From: Longibacter salinarum
GTDB taxonomy: Bacteria > Bacteroidota > Rhodothermia > Rhodothermales > Salinibacteraceae
DNA: 64,000 bases
Reading direction: 5' to 3'
Assembly (NCBI RefSeq): GCF_002554795.1
Contig: NZ_PDEQ01000005.1
Location: 124,001 to 188,000 of the forward strand
Shown here in pieces: positions 1 to 7,939 of the stretch. Under the pieces are notes generated by a model that was given only the letters and a program-made list of their open reading frames with translations, had not been told where the DNA came from and searched no databases. Numbering within the stretch: position 1 is the first letter of the stretch; each line of letters begins with the position of its first letter. A program made the position numbers and the translations under genes.

Positions 1-110
1 CCGGGGACACCCCGCAACTGGCGCATCCCCGCCTGTCACCCTCAGGTATGCAGCGGCTTCGTCCATGCTGCCGCCTCATTTCTGTCTTTGAGACGTGAGT
101 CCGATCTACC

Positions 111-848
111 ATGAAACAAGAAAAGAACGCTCCATACATTCTCGTTGTCGAAGACGACAGCGAACTCAGCACCTCGCTTATGCTCTTTCTAGAGTCCGAG
201 GGGTATCGCGTCAAACTTGCCGAAGACGGTGAGTCCGGTCGTGAAGAGGCTACGCGCCTCCCCGGCTACGACCTGATCGTTCTCGACGCCAAACTGCCGG
301 ATAAGAGCGGGTTTCAGGTTCTTCGCCAGGCGCGCACCGAAGGCGTGCAGACTCCTGTTCTGATGCTTACGGGACTCGGCGATCACGAGCACAAGATGCG
401 CGGCTTCCACCTTGGAGCCGATGATTACCTGACCAAGCCGTTCGCTACGGAAGAACTGCTGGCACGGATCGAGGCTCTCCTGCGTCGCGAGGCGCAGGCG
501 CATGAGGAAGGCGGCGTGTTCCACGTTGGTGGACTCGATGTTGACCTCAACGAGCATACCGTCACACGGGACGGATCGAGCGTCAGCTTGACCGATCTGG
601 AGCAGTCGCTGCTTGAGTATTTGCTCCGCCGCCGCGGTCGTACCGCCACGCGCGAACAGATTCTTCGCGATGTGTGGGACCTTCCCGCCGAGGTGGAGAC
701 GCGTACCATCGACCGCCATGTCAACGCCCTCCGCGACGTTATGGATGGCACCGACGAAAAGTCGTGGGCGATTCAGAGCGTGTATGGTATTGGCTATAAA
801 CTGGTCGGTGCCGAGCGCTCCAGCGCCAGTCCTGCCGCCACAGCATGA
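111..848 (+). CDS. OmpR/PhoB-family response regulator
   Basis: A two-component response regulator of 245 residues: an N-terminal receiver domain (about residues 9-125) followed by a winged-helix Trans_reg_C DNA-binding domain (about 140-235). The acidic cluster VVEDD, the phospho-acceptor Asp in LIVLDAKLPD, and the conserved Lys in LTKPF are all present, so it should be phosphorylatable. It would act in the cytoplasm as a transcription factor. No histidine kinase lies beside it. It is convergent with a second, clearly related regulator (1019-1729), and both end in the same RTIDRH...VYGIGY wing region. The target genes cannot be told from the sequence. The start at 111 is the first ATG and precedes the receiver domain by the usual distance. 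Confidence 0.93.
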   Translation: MKQEKNAPYILVVEDDSELSTSLMLFLESEGYRVKLAEDGESGREEATRLPGYDLIVLDAKLPDKSGFQVLRQARTEGVQTPVLMLTGLGDHEHKMRGFHLGADDYLTKPFATEELLARIEALLRREAQAHEEGGVFHVGGLDVDLNEHTVTRDGSSVSLTDLEQSLLEYLLRRRGRTATREQILRDVWDLPAEVETRTIDRHVNALRDVMDGTDEKSWAIQSVYGIGYKLVGAERSSASPAATA

Positions 849-895
849 TGCCAACAAACGTCCCGGATCGGTAGCACAACCCCTCAAACGCAGAG

Positions 896-940
896 CGGGC
901 GAACGGAGCCATCACTGGCCGTTCGCCCGTTTCGCTTTTC
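896..940. terminator. Rho-independent terminator between convergent regulators
   Basis: Perfect 11-bp stem CGGGCGAACGG (896-906) / CCGTTCGCCCG (919-929) with a 12-nt loop, followed on the plus strand by a T-rich stretch. It lies downstream of the regulator ending at 848 and within the gap between two convergent genes, so it could serve the plus-strand gene. Confidence 0.7.
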
Positions 941-1018
941 GTCGCGTGGTGGATTTCCGCGTGGTGTAGACGTTAACCTCAGGCACAACGCCTATGGCGA
1001 CGTCTCTGTCTCAGTATG

Positions 1019-1729
1019 CTACTTATCCTCGAAACGATACCCGATGCCGTACACGGTTTCGATGTACGTGGGCGCCGACGGGTCCGGCTCGATCTTCTTT
1101 CGGACCGACGCCATGTGACGGTCGATCGTCCGGGTGATGATGTTTTCGTCGATCCCCCAAACATCCCGGAGCAGCTGCTTCCGCGTCACGGTGCGGCCCT
1201 CGTGCTGGATCAGGTAGCGAAGGATGTCGAACTCGAGAGCGGTGAAGTTAATCTTCTCGTCGCCACGGTAGGCCTCGTGGGTCGTGAAGTTCACCTCTAC
1301 ATCGCCGATCTCGTAGACGTCCATCGGGGCCTCCGACGGCGGCATGGTCCGCTGCAGAATCGCTTTGACCCGAGCCGCGAGTTCTTCGACGTTGAACGGC
1401 TTCGTGATGTAGTCGTCTGCGCCGAGCCCGAATCCCTTCAGCTTTGACTCTTGCTCGCCCCGGGCCGTGATCATGAGAACGGGCGCGCTGAAACCCATTT
1501 CCTGCGACTCACGGAGGACCTCGAAGCCGTCTTTCTTCGGCAACATCACATCCAGGAGGACGACATCGCATTCGTCCATCTCCTCCATTTTGTCGAGGGC
1601 GTCGACGCCATCCTCGGCGGTATCGACATCGTAGCCTTCGAGCTCGAAATACTCCTCCAGACCCATGAGGATGTCGGGGTCATCCTCAACAATGAGCATC
1701 TGGTAATTGCGATCCGTCGTCTTCGGCAT
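1019..1729 (-). CDS. OmpR/PhoB-family response regulator (second copy)
   Basis: Receiver plus winged-helix response regulator, 236 residues from the ATG at 1729. The reading frame stays open 46 codons further upstream, but that stretch does not look like protein and the receiver domain begins right after MPKTTDRNYQ. Phospho-acceptor Asp is in VVLLDVMLPKKDG; the conserved Lys is in YITKPF. The C-terminal DNA-binding domain (RKQLLRDVWG ... TVYGIGYRF) is closely similar to that of the neighbouring convergent regulator, so the two look like diverged paralogues. There is no adjacent sensor kinase, so the partner is unknown. It is divergent from the M42 peptidase gene, with a 312-bp gap between them. 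Confidence 0.92.
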   Translation of the reverse strand: MPKTTDRNYQMLIVEDDPDILMGLEEYFELEGYDVDTAEDGVDALDKMEEMDECDVVLLDVMLPKKDGFEVLRESQEMGFSAPVLMITARGEQESKLKGFGLGADDYITKPFNVEELAARVKAILQRTMPPSEAPMDVYEIGDVEVNFTTHEAYRGDEKINFTALEFDILRYLIQHEGRTVTRKQLLRDVWGIDENIITRTIDRHMASVRKKIEPDPSAPTYIETVYGIGYRFEDK

Positions 1730-2041
1730 AGAAGCGGGCGTATATGTAAAATCAGAAGTGGCGTATAGGTATATGACCGCGCGGCCGCGCCGCCCCGGTG
1801 GCCGCGTCGAGTCATTCGATCTAATATAACAATCTGCGCACAGTAACCAAATGAATGACCCCGCCACTCGCGTCGCTCACGGATTAGTTACGACCGGTAC
1901 GACTCCGACGGCACTCGGCCCCTCACGTATTTCCAGATTCCTCCGTTCGTGCAGAATCAACCCACTCGGTCACGGCATACATGGATCATAGAAATACGAC
2001 CTAGATGTTGACCTCCTCTCGAATAGCGACTGCTGGTGCGC
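1730..2041. other. Intergenic gap between divergent genes
   Basis: About 310 bases between the start of the minus-strand regulator and the plus-strand M42 peptidase. It must hold promoters for both. AT-rich patches are visible near 1740-1775 and 1820-1835, but I cannot place -33/-7 boxes with confidence. No gene, repeat or RNA seen. Confidence 0.4.
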
Positions 2042-3112
2042 ATGACGAACGACGCGAAAACGTTTCTCTTCGACCTTCTCGACACTCCAAGCCCGACGGG
2101 CTTCGAAGCCACCGGCCAGCGCGTCTGGGCCGACTACGTCCGTCGGTTTGCTGATGACGTGCAGAGCGACGCCTACGGTACGGCCTGGGCAACCCTGACG
2201 GGTGCCGACGACGACAGTCCATCGGTCATGTTCGATGGACATGTCGACGAGATCGGCTACATGATCAGCCACATCACGGACGAAGGATTCTTGCACGTCA
2301 ACCGTATCGGCGGCTCCGACCGTGCGATCGCTCGAGGCCAGCGGGTGCGCATCCTCGGTAATGACGGCGCGGTCCTGGGCGTCGTTGGCAACACGGCCAT
2401 TCACCTGCGCGACAAAGACGACAACTCCATTCCGGAGGTGCACGAACTGTTCGTTGACATCGGAGCCTCCAGCGCGGACGAAGTCAAGGAACGGGGTCTG
2501 CGCGTCGGCCATCCAATGGTCATGGACGTGGCTCCCGCCGACCTCACCGACACCCGCATCACCGGCCGTGCCATCGATAACCGCCTCGGCGGATTCATTA
2601 TTGCGCAGGCGCTCGAGCGTCTGGCGGAGAGCCCGCCCGCATGGACCGTGCACGCGGCCAACTCGGTGCAGGAGGAGATCGGCGGCCACGGTGCCCAGAT
2701 GATCACGCACCGCCTGAACCCGGATGCTGCGATCGTCTTTGACGTGACGCACTCGACGGACTCGCCCGGCATCGACGCTGCAAAGCACAGCAATATCAAG
2801 ATCGGCAAGGGCCCGACCGTCACGCACGGCACCTCAAATCACCCGGACCTGGTCGACCGCGTCATCGAGGTGGCCGAAGCGAACGACATTCCGCTGCAAC
2901 ACGAGCCTAGCTCTCGGCGCACGGGAACGGACACCGACTCGATCTTCAAGACGCGGCGCGGCGTGCCGAGCGTTCTGCTGTCCGTTCCGCTTCGGTACAT
3001 GCACTCCACCGTCGAGGTCGTCGACACGGAGGATATCGAGCACTGCATCCAGCTCTACGTGGAGGTCACGCGCTCGCTACAGGCCGATGAGCAGTTCCAC
3101 GTCTCGATTTAG
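2042..3112 (+). CDS. M42-family metallo-aminopeptidase
   Basis: A 356-residue cytosolic M42 aminopeptidase (glutamyl aminopeptidase/FrvX/TET type), which trims peptides using two metal ions. Metal-binding and catalytic motifs are visible: FDGHVDEIGYM (His and Asp ligands near residue 65), the bridging region GRAIDNRLGG, the catalytic glutamates in SVQEEIGGHGA, and the last ligand in the VLLSVPLRYMHSTVE block near the C-terminus. Length fits the family. A GTG two codons upstream (2036) is an alternative start. TET peptidases are common in halophiles; whether this one forms the dodecamer cannot be seen from sequence. A strong terminator follows at 3211. Confidence 0.92.
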   Translation: MTNDAKTFLFDLLDTPSPTGFEATGQRVWADYVRRFADDVQSDAYGTAWATLTGADDDSPSVMFDGHVDEIGYMISHITDEGFLHVNRIGGSDRAIARGQRVRILGNDGAVLGVVGNTAIHLRDKDDNSIPEVHELFVDIGASSADEVKERGLRVGHPMVMDVAPADLTDTRITGRAIDNRLGGFIIAQALERLAESPPAWTVHAANSVQEEIGGHGAQMITHRLNPDAAIVFDVTHSTDSPGIDAAKHSNIKIGKGPTVTHGTSNHPDLVDRVIEVAEANDIPLQHEPSSRRTGTDTDSIFKTRRGVPSVLLSVPLRYMHSTVEVVDTEDIEHCIQLYVEVTRSLQADEQFHVSI

Positions 3113-3210
3113 CACCTGTCCGACCAGGGTGGATAGAGCCCGAGACAGGCGCATTGCATTGATGTAACCTCCCCGACGCCGAATACCGGGCAGACCATTC
3201 AAAAGAAGAA

Positions 3211-3246
3211 ACGCCGCCGTGGCCCAGAGCCCGGCGGCGTTTTTAT
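3211..3246. terminator. Bidirectional-type terminator after the M42 peptidase
   Basis: Stem ACGCCGCCG (3211-3219) / CGGCGGCGT (3232-3240) flanked by an A-rich run on the left and TTTTA on the right. It sits between convergent genes and could terminate transcription in both directions. Confidence 0.85.
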
Positions 3247-3261
3247 ATGCGTCGCTACCTT

Positions 3262-3325
3262 AACACGTCAACACGTTCACACCTCAACACATTCACACTT
3301 CAACACGTCCATACGTTCACACGTC
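3262..3325. repeat. 8-bp degenerate tandem repeat tract
   Basis: Eight consecutive 8-base units of the pattern aacacgtc / aacacgtt / cacacctc / aacacatt and so on, in perfect 8-base register. On the minus strand the tract starts inside the last codons of the DAHP synthase gene, whose TGA stop (3317-3319) is part of a unit. It is one of at least nine similar tracts in this window. Confidence 0.85.
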
Positions 3326-4678
3326 CAAACCACCGTTCCGCGCCTTACGGACGACACTGAATGCCATCTCCAGTGTCTGCTCATAGTTGAGGCGCGGGTC
3401 GACGTGCGACTTGTACGCGCGCTCCAGATCGGCTTCCTGCAGTCCGCGAGCACCGCCGATGCATTCCGTGACGTTCTCTCCCGTGAGCTCGAAGTGGACG
3501 CCGCCCAGCATGGAGTCCTCCGCTTTGTGGATGTCGAAGGCCTGCTCCAGCTCGCCGAGGATATTCGCAAATCGACGGGTTTTGATTCCGCCGTTCGTTT
3601 TCTCGGTATTGCCGTGCATCGGATCGCAGATCCACAGGACCGGATGCCCGGTCGCCTGAACCGCATGTAGCAACGGTGGGAGGCGTTCGCCGATCTCGTC
3701 GGCTCCAAACCGCGTGATCAGGGTGAGGCGGCCCGGCTCCTTCTCCGGGTCCAGGTGGCGCACGAGGGAAACGAGCTTCTCGCGTGTCATGTCGGGGCCG
3801 ACCTTCAGGCCCAGCGGGTTTGCGATGCCGCGCATGTACTCCACGTGCGCGCCGTCGAGCTGATTGGTCCGCTTGCCGATCCAGGGGAAGTGTGTCCCGA
3901 GGTTATACGCGCCCTGGTTGTGCGGAACTGTCCGCGTAAGCGCCTCCTCGTACGGCAGCAGCAGGGCCTCGTGGCTCGTGTAGAAGGTGACACGATCCAT
4001 CGAGTCCGCCCGCCGGCCGGCGACGACATCGAGAAAGCTGAGGGTATCCTCGATCGACTCGACGATGGCGTGATACTCGTCCGCCAGCGGCGAATGCTGC
4101 ATAAAGTCGAGATCCCAGTACTCCGGGTGACGGAGATCCGCGAAGCCCCCTTCGACGAGCGAGCGCACCAGATTCAGGGTCAGACCCGACTTCATGTAGG
4201 CTCGCTTGAGCCGCTGCGGGTCCGGTCTACGCGCCTCTTTCGTAAACGCCGGGTCGTTGATGATATCGCCCCGATAACTCGGAAGGGTGGTACCATCTTG
4301 CGTTTCCGTATCCGATGATCGCGGCTTAGCATACTGACCGGCGAAGCGCCCCACGCGCACCACGCGCTTGTTGAGTCCGTACGTCAGGATCAGGCTCGTC
4401 TGGAGCATGATCTTGAGCCGGCTCGTGATCACATCTGCCGTACAGTCCGCGAATGATTCGGCACAGTCGCCGCCCTGGAGAACGAATCGCTCGCCGTTCG
4501 CCGCACGCGCAAGTTCGGCTTTCAGATTCTCGACCTCCCACGACGTGATGAGCGGGGGAAGCGTCCGGAGGTGACCGAGGACATCCTGCAATTCATCCTC
4601 GTTTTCGTACGTGGGTTGCTGCCGGGCGTCGTGTTCTCGCCAGGACGACGGAGTCCACGACTGAACGGGGGTGGGCAT
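3317..4678 (-). CDS. Class II 3-deoxy-7-phosphoheptulonate (DAHP) synthase
   Basis: Condenses phosphoenolpyruvate and erythrose 4-phosphate in the first step of the shikimate pathway. It is the plant-like class II enzyme: 453 residues beginning MPTPVQSWTPSSWRE, with family motifs FVLQGGDCAESF, RVGRFAGQYAKPRSS, SGLTLNLVRS, TSHEALLLPYEEALTR, HFPWIGKRT, GLKVGPD and WICDPMHGNT. I chose the ATG at 4678 because the W-x-P-S-SWR opening is where the family starts; the frame is open further upstream without conserved sequence. It stands alone, not in an aro operon. Its stop codon lies within an 8-bp repeat tract. Feedback control by aromatic amino acids is typical of class II but not readable here. 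Confidence 0.95.
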   Translation of the reverse strand: MPTPVQSWTPSSWREHDARQQPTYENEDELQDVLGHLRTLPPLITSWEVENLKAELARAANGERFVLQGGDCAESFADCTADVITSRLKIMLQTSLILTYGLNKRVVRVGRFAGQYAKPRSSDTETQDGTTLPSYRGDIINDPAFTKEARRPDPQRLKRAYMKSGLTLNLVRSLVEGGFADLRHPEYWDLDFMQHSPLADEYHAIVESIEDTLSFLDVVAGRRADSMDRVTFYTSHEALLLPYEEALTRTVPHNQGAYNLGTHFPWIGKRTNQLDGAHVEYMRGIANPLGLKVGPDMTREKLVSLVRHLDPEKEPGRLTLITRFGADEIGERLPPLLHAVQATGHPVLWICDPMHGNTEKTNGGIKTRRFANILGELEQAFDIHKAEDSMLGGVHFELTGENVTECIGGARGLQEADLERAYKSHVDPRLNYEQTLEMAFSVVRKARNGGLDV

Positions 4679-4768
4679 GTTGGTTTGCGAAGCGGAAGAC
4701 AGATCGAAAAGAAGAGCCTCGGAGATGCGCGACGGCATTCCGTCACTTACGTGATGGCGGAATACGGC

Positions 4769-4804
4769 AGAGGCGGGTCCCACGTTTCGATGAGACCCGC
4801 CTCT
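4769..4804. terminator. Long hairpin between lipoprotein gene and DAHP synthase
   Basis: Perfect 11-bp stem AGAGGCGGGTC (4769-4779) / GACCCGCCTCT (4794-4804) with a 14-nt loop. It lies 38 bases past the end of the minus-strand lipoprotein gene and about 90 bases before the DAHP synthase start. No U-tract follows on either strand, so it may be a weak terminator, an mRNA 3' end stabiliser, or a leader structure for the DAHP synthase mRNA. Confidence 0.45.
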
Positions 4805-4842
4805 ATACCGAGTACGTCGCGTAAAACGAACGCTTTTGAGGA

Positions 4843-5697
4843 TTACTTAAACAAGACGGACACTTCCTCCTGCGTCTCAATCTTGATTCCCGGCAGATCA
4901 GAGATCTGCGCTGGATCGTCCGTTTCGCTCTCACTGAACTGAGCGAAGGTCTTCAGAGCGGTGGTATCCCGAACCATCTCACCGAAATTCATATCCATGA
5001 TCGTGACCTCGCCATCCGAAACGTGAGAGGCATTGGTCTCAACGATCTCGCCGTCAATTTTGATGGCCATTTTGAAGGCCGCATCGCGGAGCATCATCTG
5101 CAGCATGCGCATCTCCTGCGGGTCCATCGCCGTCGTGTCCGCGTCGGTATCGGCTGGCATGTCTTCTTCAGCATCGCCCGATTCCTTGTCATCCTGCGGC
5201 ATGCGAATCGTGAGCTTGGCCGGCGCACCGGGGGTGAACTCAATATCCATCTCGTCCATCATGCCGGAGAGATTGTTATCCGGCTTCTTATCCGTCTTTC
5301 CGGACATGATCTTGTTCGGGTCCCGCTGGAACGTGACCTCGCGGATATCAGAGAAGGTGTACACGCTTTCGTACCCCTTTCCATTCATGTCATCGATCAT
5401 CGTGACCGACTTCAGTTCGGCTCCGGGGTAGGCGTTGGATTCACGAACCTCTTCTTCCGAAAACATCGAACCACTGGACGTGGAGGACGAATCCATCTGC
5501 TCCATCGACTCCATCATCGCCGCCATCTGGGCACTTACGACGACGCGTTCTCTAATTTCACCGGAGCCGTCTGGACGAAGTGTCATGGTGCTCTCAAGCT
5601 TCATGCAGCCGGTCGTGACCGCAAAAGCGAGTAGCAGTAGCAGAAGCCGCGCACCGGCCCGCTTCGACCATCCGGAAACGTTGTGACAATGACTCAT
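4843..5697 (-). CDS. Lipoprotein, function unknown
   Basis: A 284-residue predicted lipoprotein. From the ATG at 5697 there is a signal peptide with a Leu-rich core (LLLLLLAFAV) ending in a TTGC lipobox-like site, then a mature part that opens with MKLESTMTLRPDGSGEI. A central acidic, Met-rich segment (about residues 160-210) carries many Asp and Glu residues. The opening resembles a class of bacterial lipoproteins that start with a beta-rich 'xLRPDGSG' domain, but I cannot assign a named family. It would be anchored to the outer or inner membrane. It precedes a SnoaL-like gene's promoter region on the same strand; no functional link is evident. Confidence 0.75.
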   Translation of the reverse strand: MSHCHNVSGWSKRAGARLLLLLLAFAVTTGCMKLESTMTLRPDGSGEIRERVVVSAQMAAMMESMEQMDSSSTSSGSMFSEEEVRESNAYPGAELKSVTMIDDMNGKGYESVYTFSDIREVTFQRDPNKIMSGKTDKKPDNNLSGMMDEMDIEFTPGAPAKLTIRMPQDDKESGDAEEDMPADTDADTTAMDPQEMRMLQMMLRDAAFKMAIKIDGEIVETNASHVSDGEVTIMDMNFGEMVRDTTALKTFAQFSESETDDPAQISDLPGIKIETQEEVSVLFK

Positions 5698-5802
5698 ATC
5701 TTGTCGTTGCAAAAGAAAGGGTAGGAAAAGAAAGGGAGGTGATAGGGCCAATCTCGGCGATCCCTCCGTCGATAGCAACCCTTTCTGCCACGGCAGGAAA
5801 AA

Positions 5803-6252
5803 TCAGGCGTGAGATTCAGGCAGCGAGACGTGCGTCTGCACCAGCTTCCAGTCGCCTCCGCGCTTTTCGAGAACGCCGGTAAACCGGGCGCCCTTCCACA
5901 CCTGCGTCCCAGAGGCCGAGTCGATCTCCGCATCCAGCAAGTGCGAATACCACGCGGTGTCCCCGTTCTCAGATGTGTGAATGGCTAACCGCCGGATCGT
6001 CGCCTCGTACCGCTGCAGGCCGTCGAATTGCTCGATCGTGTCAGCGTGTAGGTGCTCCCACCCACGCCAGATCTCGCCAACATCGGTGCCGATATGCACC
6101 ATATGCGGGTCGTGCGCGGTGATCTCCACCATCTGCTCAAGATCCTGGCGGTTCATCGCATCGAAAAACTTCCGGATCGTCGAACGAACACCACGCACCG
6201 CATCGTCAGGCGCGTTCGTTTCGATCATAGATTCTACGGTCGGAGACGACAT
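5803..6252 (-). CDS. SnoaL-like / nuclear transport factor 2 fold protein
   Basis: A 149-residue protein of the NTF2-like superfamily (SnoaL_3 type). The pattern IRKFFDAMNRQDLEQMVEITAHDPHMVHIGTD is the classical opening helix pair plus first strand of this fold, and the ending GARFTGVLEKRGGDWKLVQTHVS is the usual last two strands. These domains act as small-molecule-binding or association modules and occasionally as enzymes. No catalytic residues can be assigned, and no signal peptide is present. It is transcribed in the same direction as the lipoprotein gene that follows, with a gap of about 105 bases. Confidence 0.8.
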   Translation of the reverse strand: MSSPTVESMIETNAPDDAVRGVRSTIRKFFDAMNRQDLEQMVEITAHDPHMVHIGTDVGEIWRGWEHLHADTIEQFDGLQRYEATIRRLAIHTSENGDTAWYSHLLDAEIDSASGTQVWKGARFTGVLEKRGGDWKLVQTHVSLPESHA

Positions 6253-6328
6253 TGAGAATTAGAATCGATTCGCGTTTGCGTTCGGGTGCTATCGCTCATC
6301 TACATGCTGAACGCCGATCCGTTCGCCG

Positions 6329-7762
6329 TTAGCCAGATCCGACATCATAGCGCCCGTAGCCGTTTTCCTTCGCCTGTTGCACAGCCTGCGTGTACATCTC
6401 CTGTGCCCGGCGGTAGGCCGTACCGTGATCGACGATCGGCGGAGGGTAGTCGGCGGCCTGGGTCGAATAGTCGATAGGCTCGCCCGCGGTCAGCAGATCC
6501 GGCGACACGTCCCGAAGCTCCGGCACCCATGTTCGCACGTACTCAGCTCCTTTGTCGTACTTCTCGACCTGCGTGTACGGGTTGAACATGCGCATCGGGA
6601 TCGAATCCAGCCCCACGGACGCGGACCACTGCCAGTTGCCGTTGTTGACGGCAGGATCGTAGTCGAGAAGGTGCCGGGCGAAGAACCGCTCCCCGCGCCG
6701 CCAGTCGATCAGGAGGTGCTTCGTCAGGAACGACGCCACCGCCATACGTGCCCGGTTGTGCATGTACCCAGTGGTGACCATTTCGCGGATCCCGGCATCC
6801 ACAATTGGCACACCCGTCCGCCCCTCACACCACCGCTCCCAGGCGTTGTCGTCATTGCGCCAGTCGATAAAGCGATCCTTCGGGCGAATGGCCTGACCAA
6901 AGACCGATGGGAAGTGATAGGCAAAGTGCGTGTAGAAATCCCGCCAGAGGAGTTGGCTGTTGAGCTTGTGCCGTGCGCCCCACTCGCGTCGGACGGCATG
7001 GTACATCTCTCGTGGCGAGATCGTCCCGAACTTGAGGGCGGCCGAACACATCGTTGCCTGCCCGTAATCGTCCATCCGGTGGCGCTTCTTTGAGTAGTAG
7101 CGAAATTCGCCCATCCGGCCGATCATGTCGAGCGCCTCCTCGCGGCCACCGCTTACCTTTAGCTCCGGATTGGGCGTCGGCCGGAAGGCATCGATGGATA
7201 CGGTGTCGAGGGAGCCGTCGCGCGTCTCCCAGTGCGGTGCTTCAACAGCCACGGGTGTCGGGATGCTAACCTTCCGCGCCGCTTTTCGGAAATGACTGTA
7301 GACGAAAAACGGATCGCCATCGCGGGTGAGGACGTCCTCCGGCTCGGTGAGCAGAACGTTTGACTCCGCATGAAACGCAACGCCGTGCTCATGCGCTACA
7401 TTTTCTAGTGCGGCATCACGTTGTCGGGCGAACGGCGTGTAGTCGCGGCTGACATAGACGGCGTCGATCGTTCCACTTAGCAACAGACGCTTGAGCACGT
7501 GCTCCGCTTCCCCCTCAAACACGTACAGCCGCCCACCCCGGTCCTCCAGTTCACGCTCAAGGTCAGCGAGTGCGTGGATGAGCACCCGGAAAGCGTTCGG
7601 TGAGAAATAGCTGTTGGCGTCTTCGCTCGTCTGTCGTGGATCGAAAACGAATGCCGGAACGATGCTGCGCGAGGCCATGCACGCGGCCTGTAGCGCTCGG
7701 TTGTCGTGGAGCCGAAGGTCCCGCCGGAAGAGAAAGAGGCTGCGGCGGTAACGAAGAGACAT
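6329..7762 (-). CDS. phr: Deoxyribodipyrimidine photolyase (cryptochrome/photolyase family)
   Basis: Light-dependent repair of cyclobutane pyrimidine dimers. 477 residues from the ATG at 7762: an antenna-binding Rossmann domain opening SLFLFRRDLRLHDNRAL, then the FAD-binding helical domain with the family blocks WRDFYTHFAYHFP, GRTGVPIVDAGIREM, GYMHNRARMAVASFLTKHLL, DWRRGERFF and NNGNWQWSASVG. The last of these includes the Trp/Asn residues conserved in CPD photolyases. Length is normal for the family. The reading frame is open well upstream of 7762, but that portion overlaps the divergent folC region and has no conserved sequence. Photolyase fits a sunlit hypersaline or marine surface habitat. 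Confidence 0.95.
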   Translation of the reverse strand: MSLRYRRSLFLFRRDLRLHDNRALQAACMASRSIVPAFVFDPRQTSEDANSYFSPNAFRVLIHALADLERELEDRGGRLYVFEGEAEHVLKRLLLSGTIDAVYVSRDYTPFARQRDAALENVAHEHGVAFHAESNVLLTEPEDVLTRDGDPFFVYSHFRKAARKVSIPTPVAVEAPHWETRDGSLDTVSIDAFRPTPNPELKVSGGREEALDMIGRMGEFRYYSKKRHRMDDYGQATMCSAALKFGTISPREMYHAVRREWGARHKLNSQLLWRDFYTHFAYHFPSVFGQAIRPKDRFIDWRNDDNAWERWCEGRTGVPIVDAGIREMVTTGYMHNRARMAVASFLTKHLLIDWRRGERFFARHLLDYDPAVNNGNWQWSASVGLDSIPMRMFNPYTQVEKYDKGAEYVRTWVPELRDVSPDLLTAGEPIDYSTQAADYPPPIVDHGTAYRRAQEMYTQAVQQAKENGYGRYDVGSG

Positions 7763-7939
7763 GGCGAAGTTGGAATCAACCGGTGCGACGATGGTCTCTG
7801 CCCTACGGCAGCAAGGCTCGTCCGGTTTATCCAGGACCTGCAATCTTCCCGTCCGATTTCCGCATGAGTGGCGCGAACCGTCACGCGCAGCGTGGGTTTT
7901 CACGACCCATCTTGCCCTCACGAAGCCACCCGTTGTCGC

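Noticed and set aside
1730-1867. Longer start for the second response regulator
   Set aside because: The extra 46 residues are not conserved-looking; the receiver domain begins right after the ATG at 1729.
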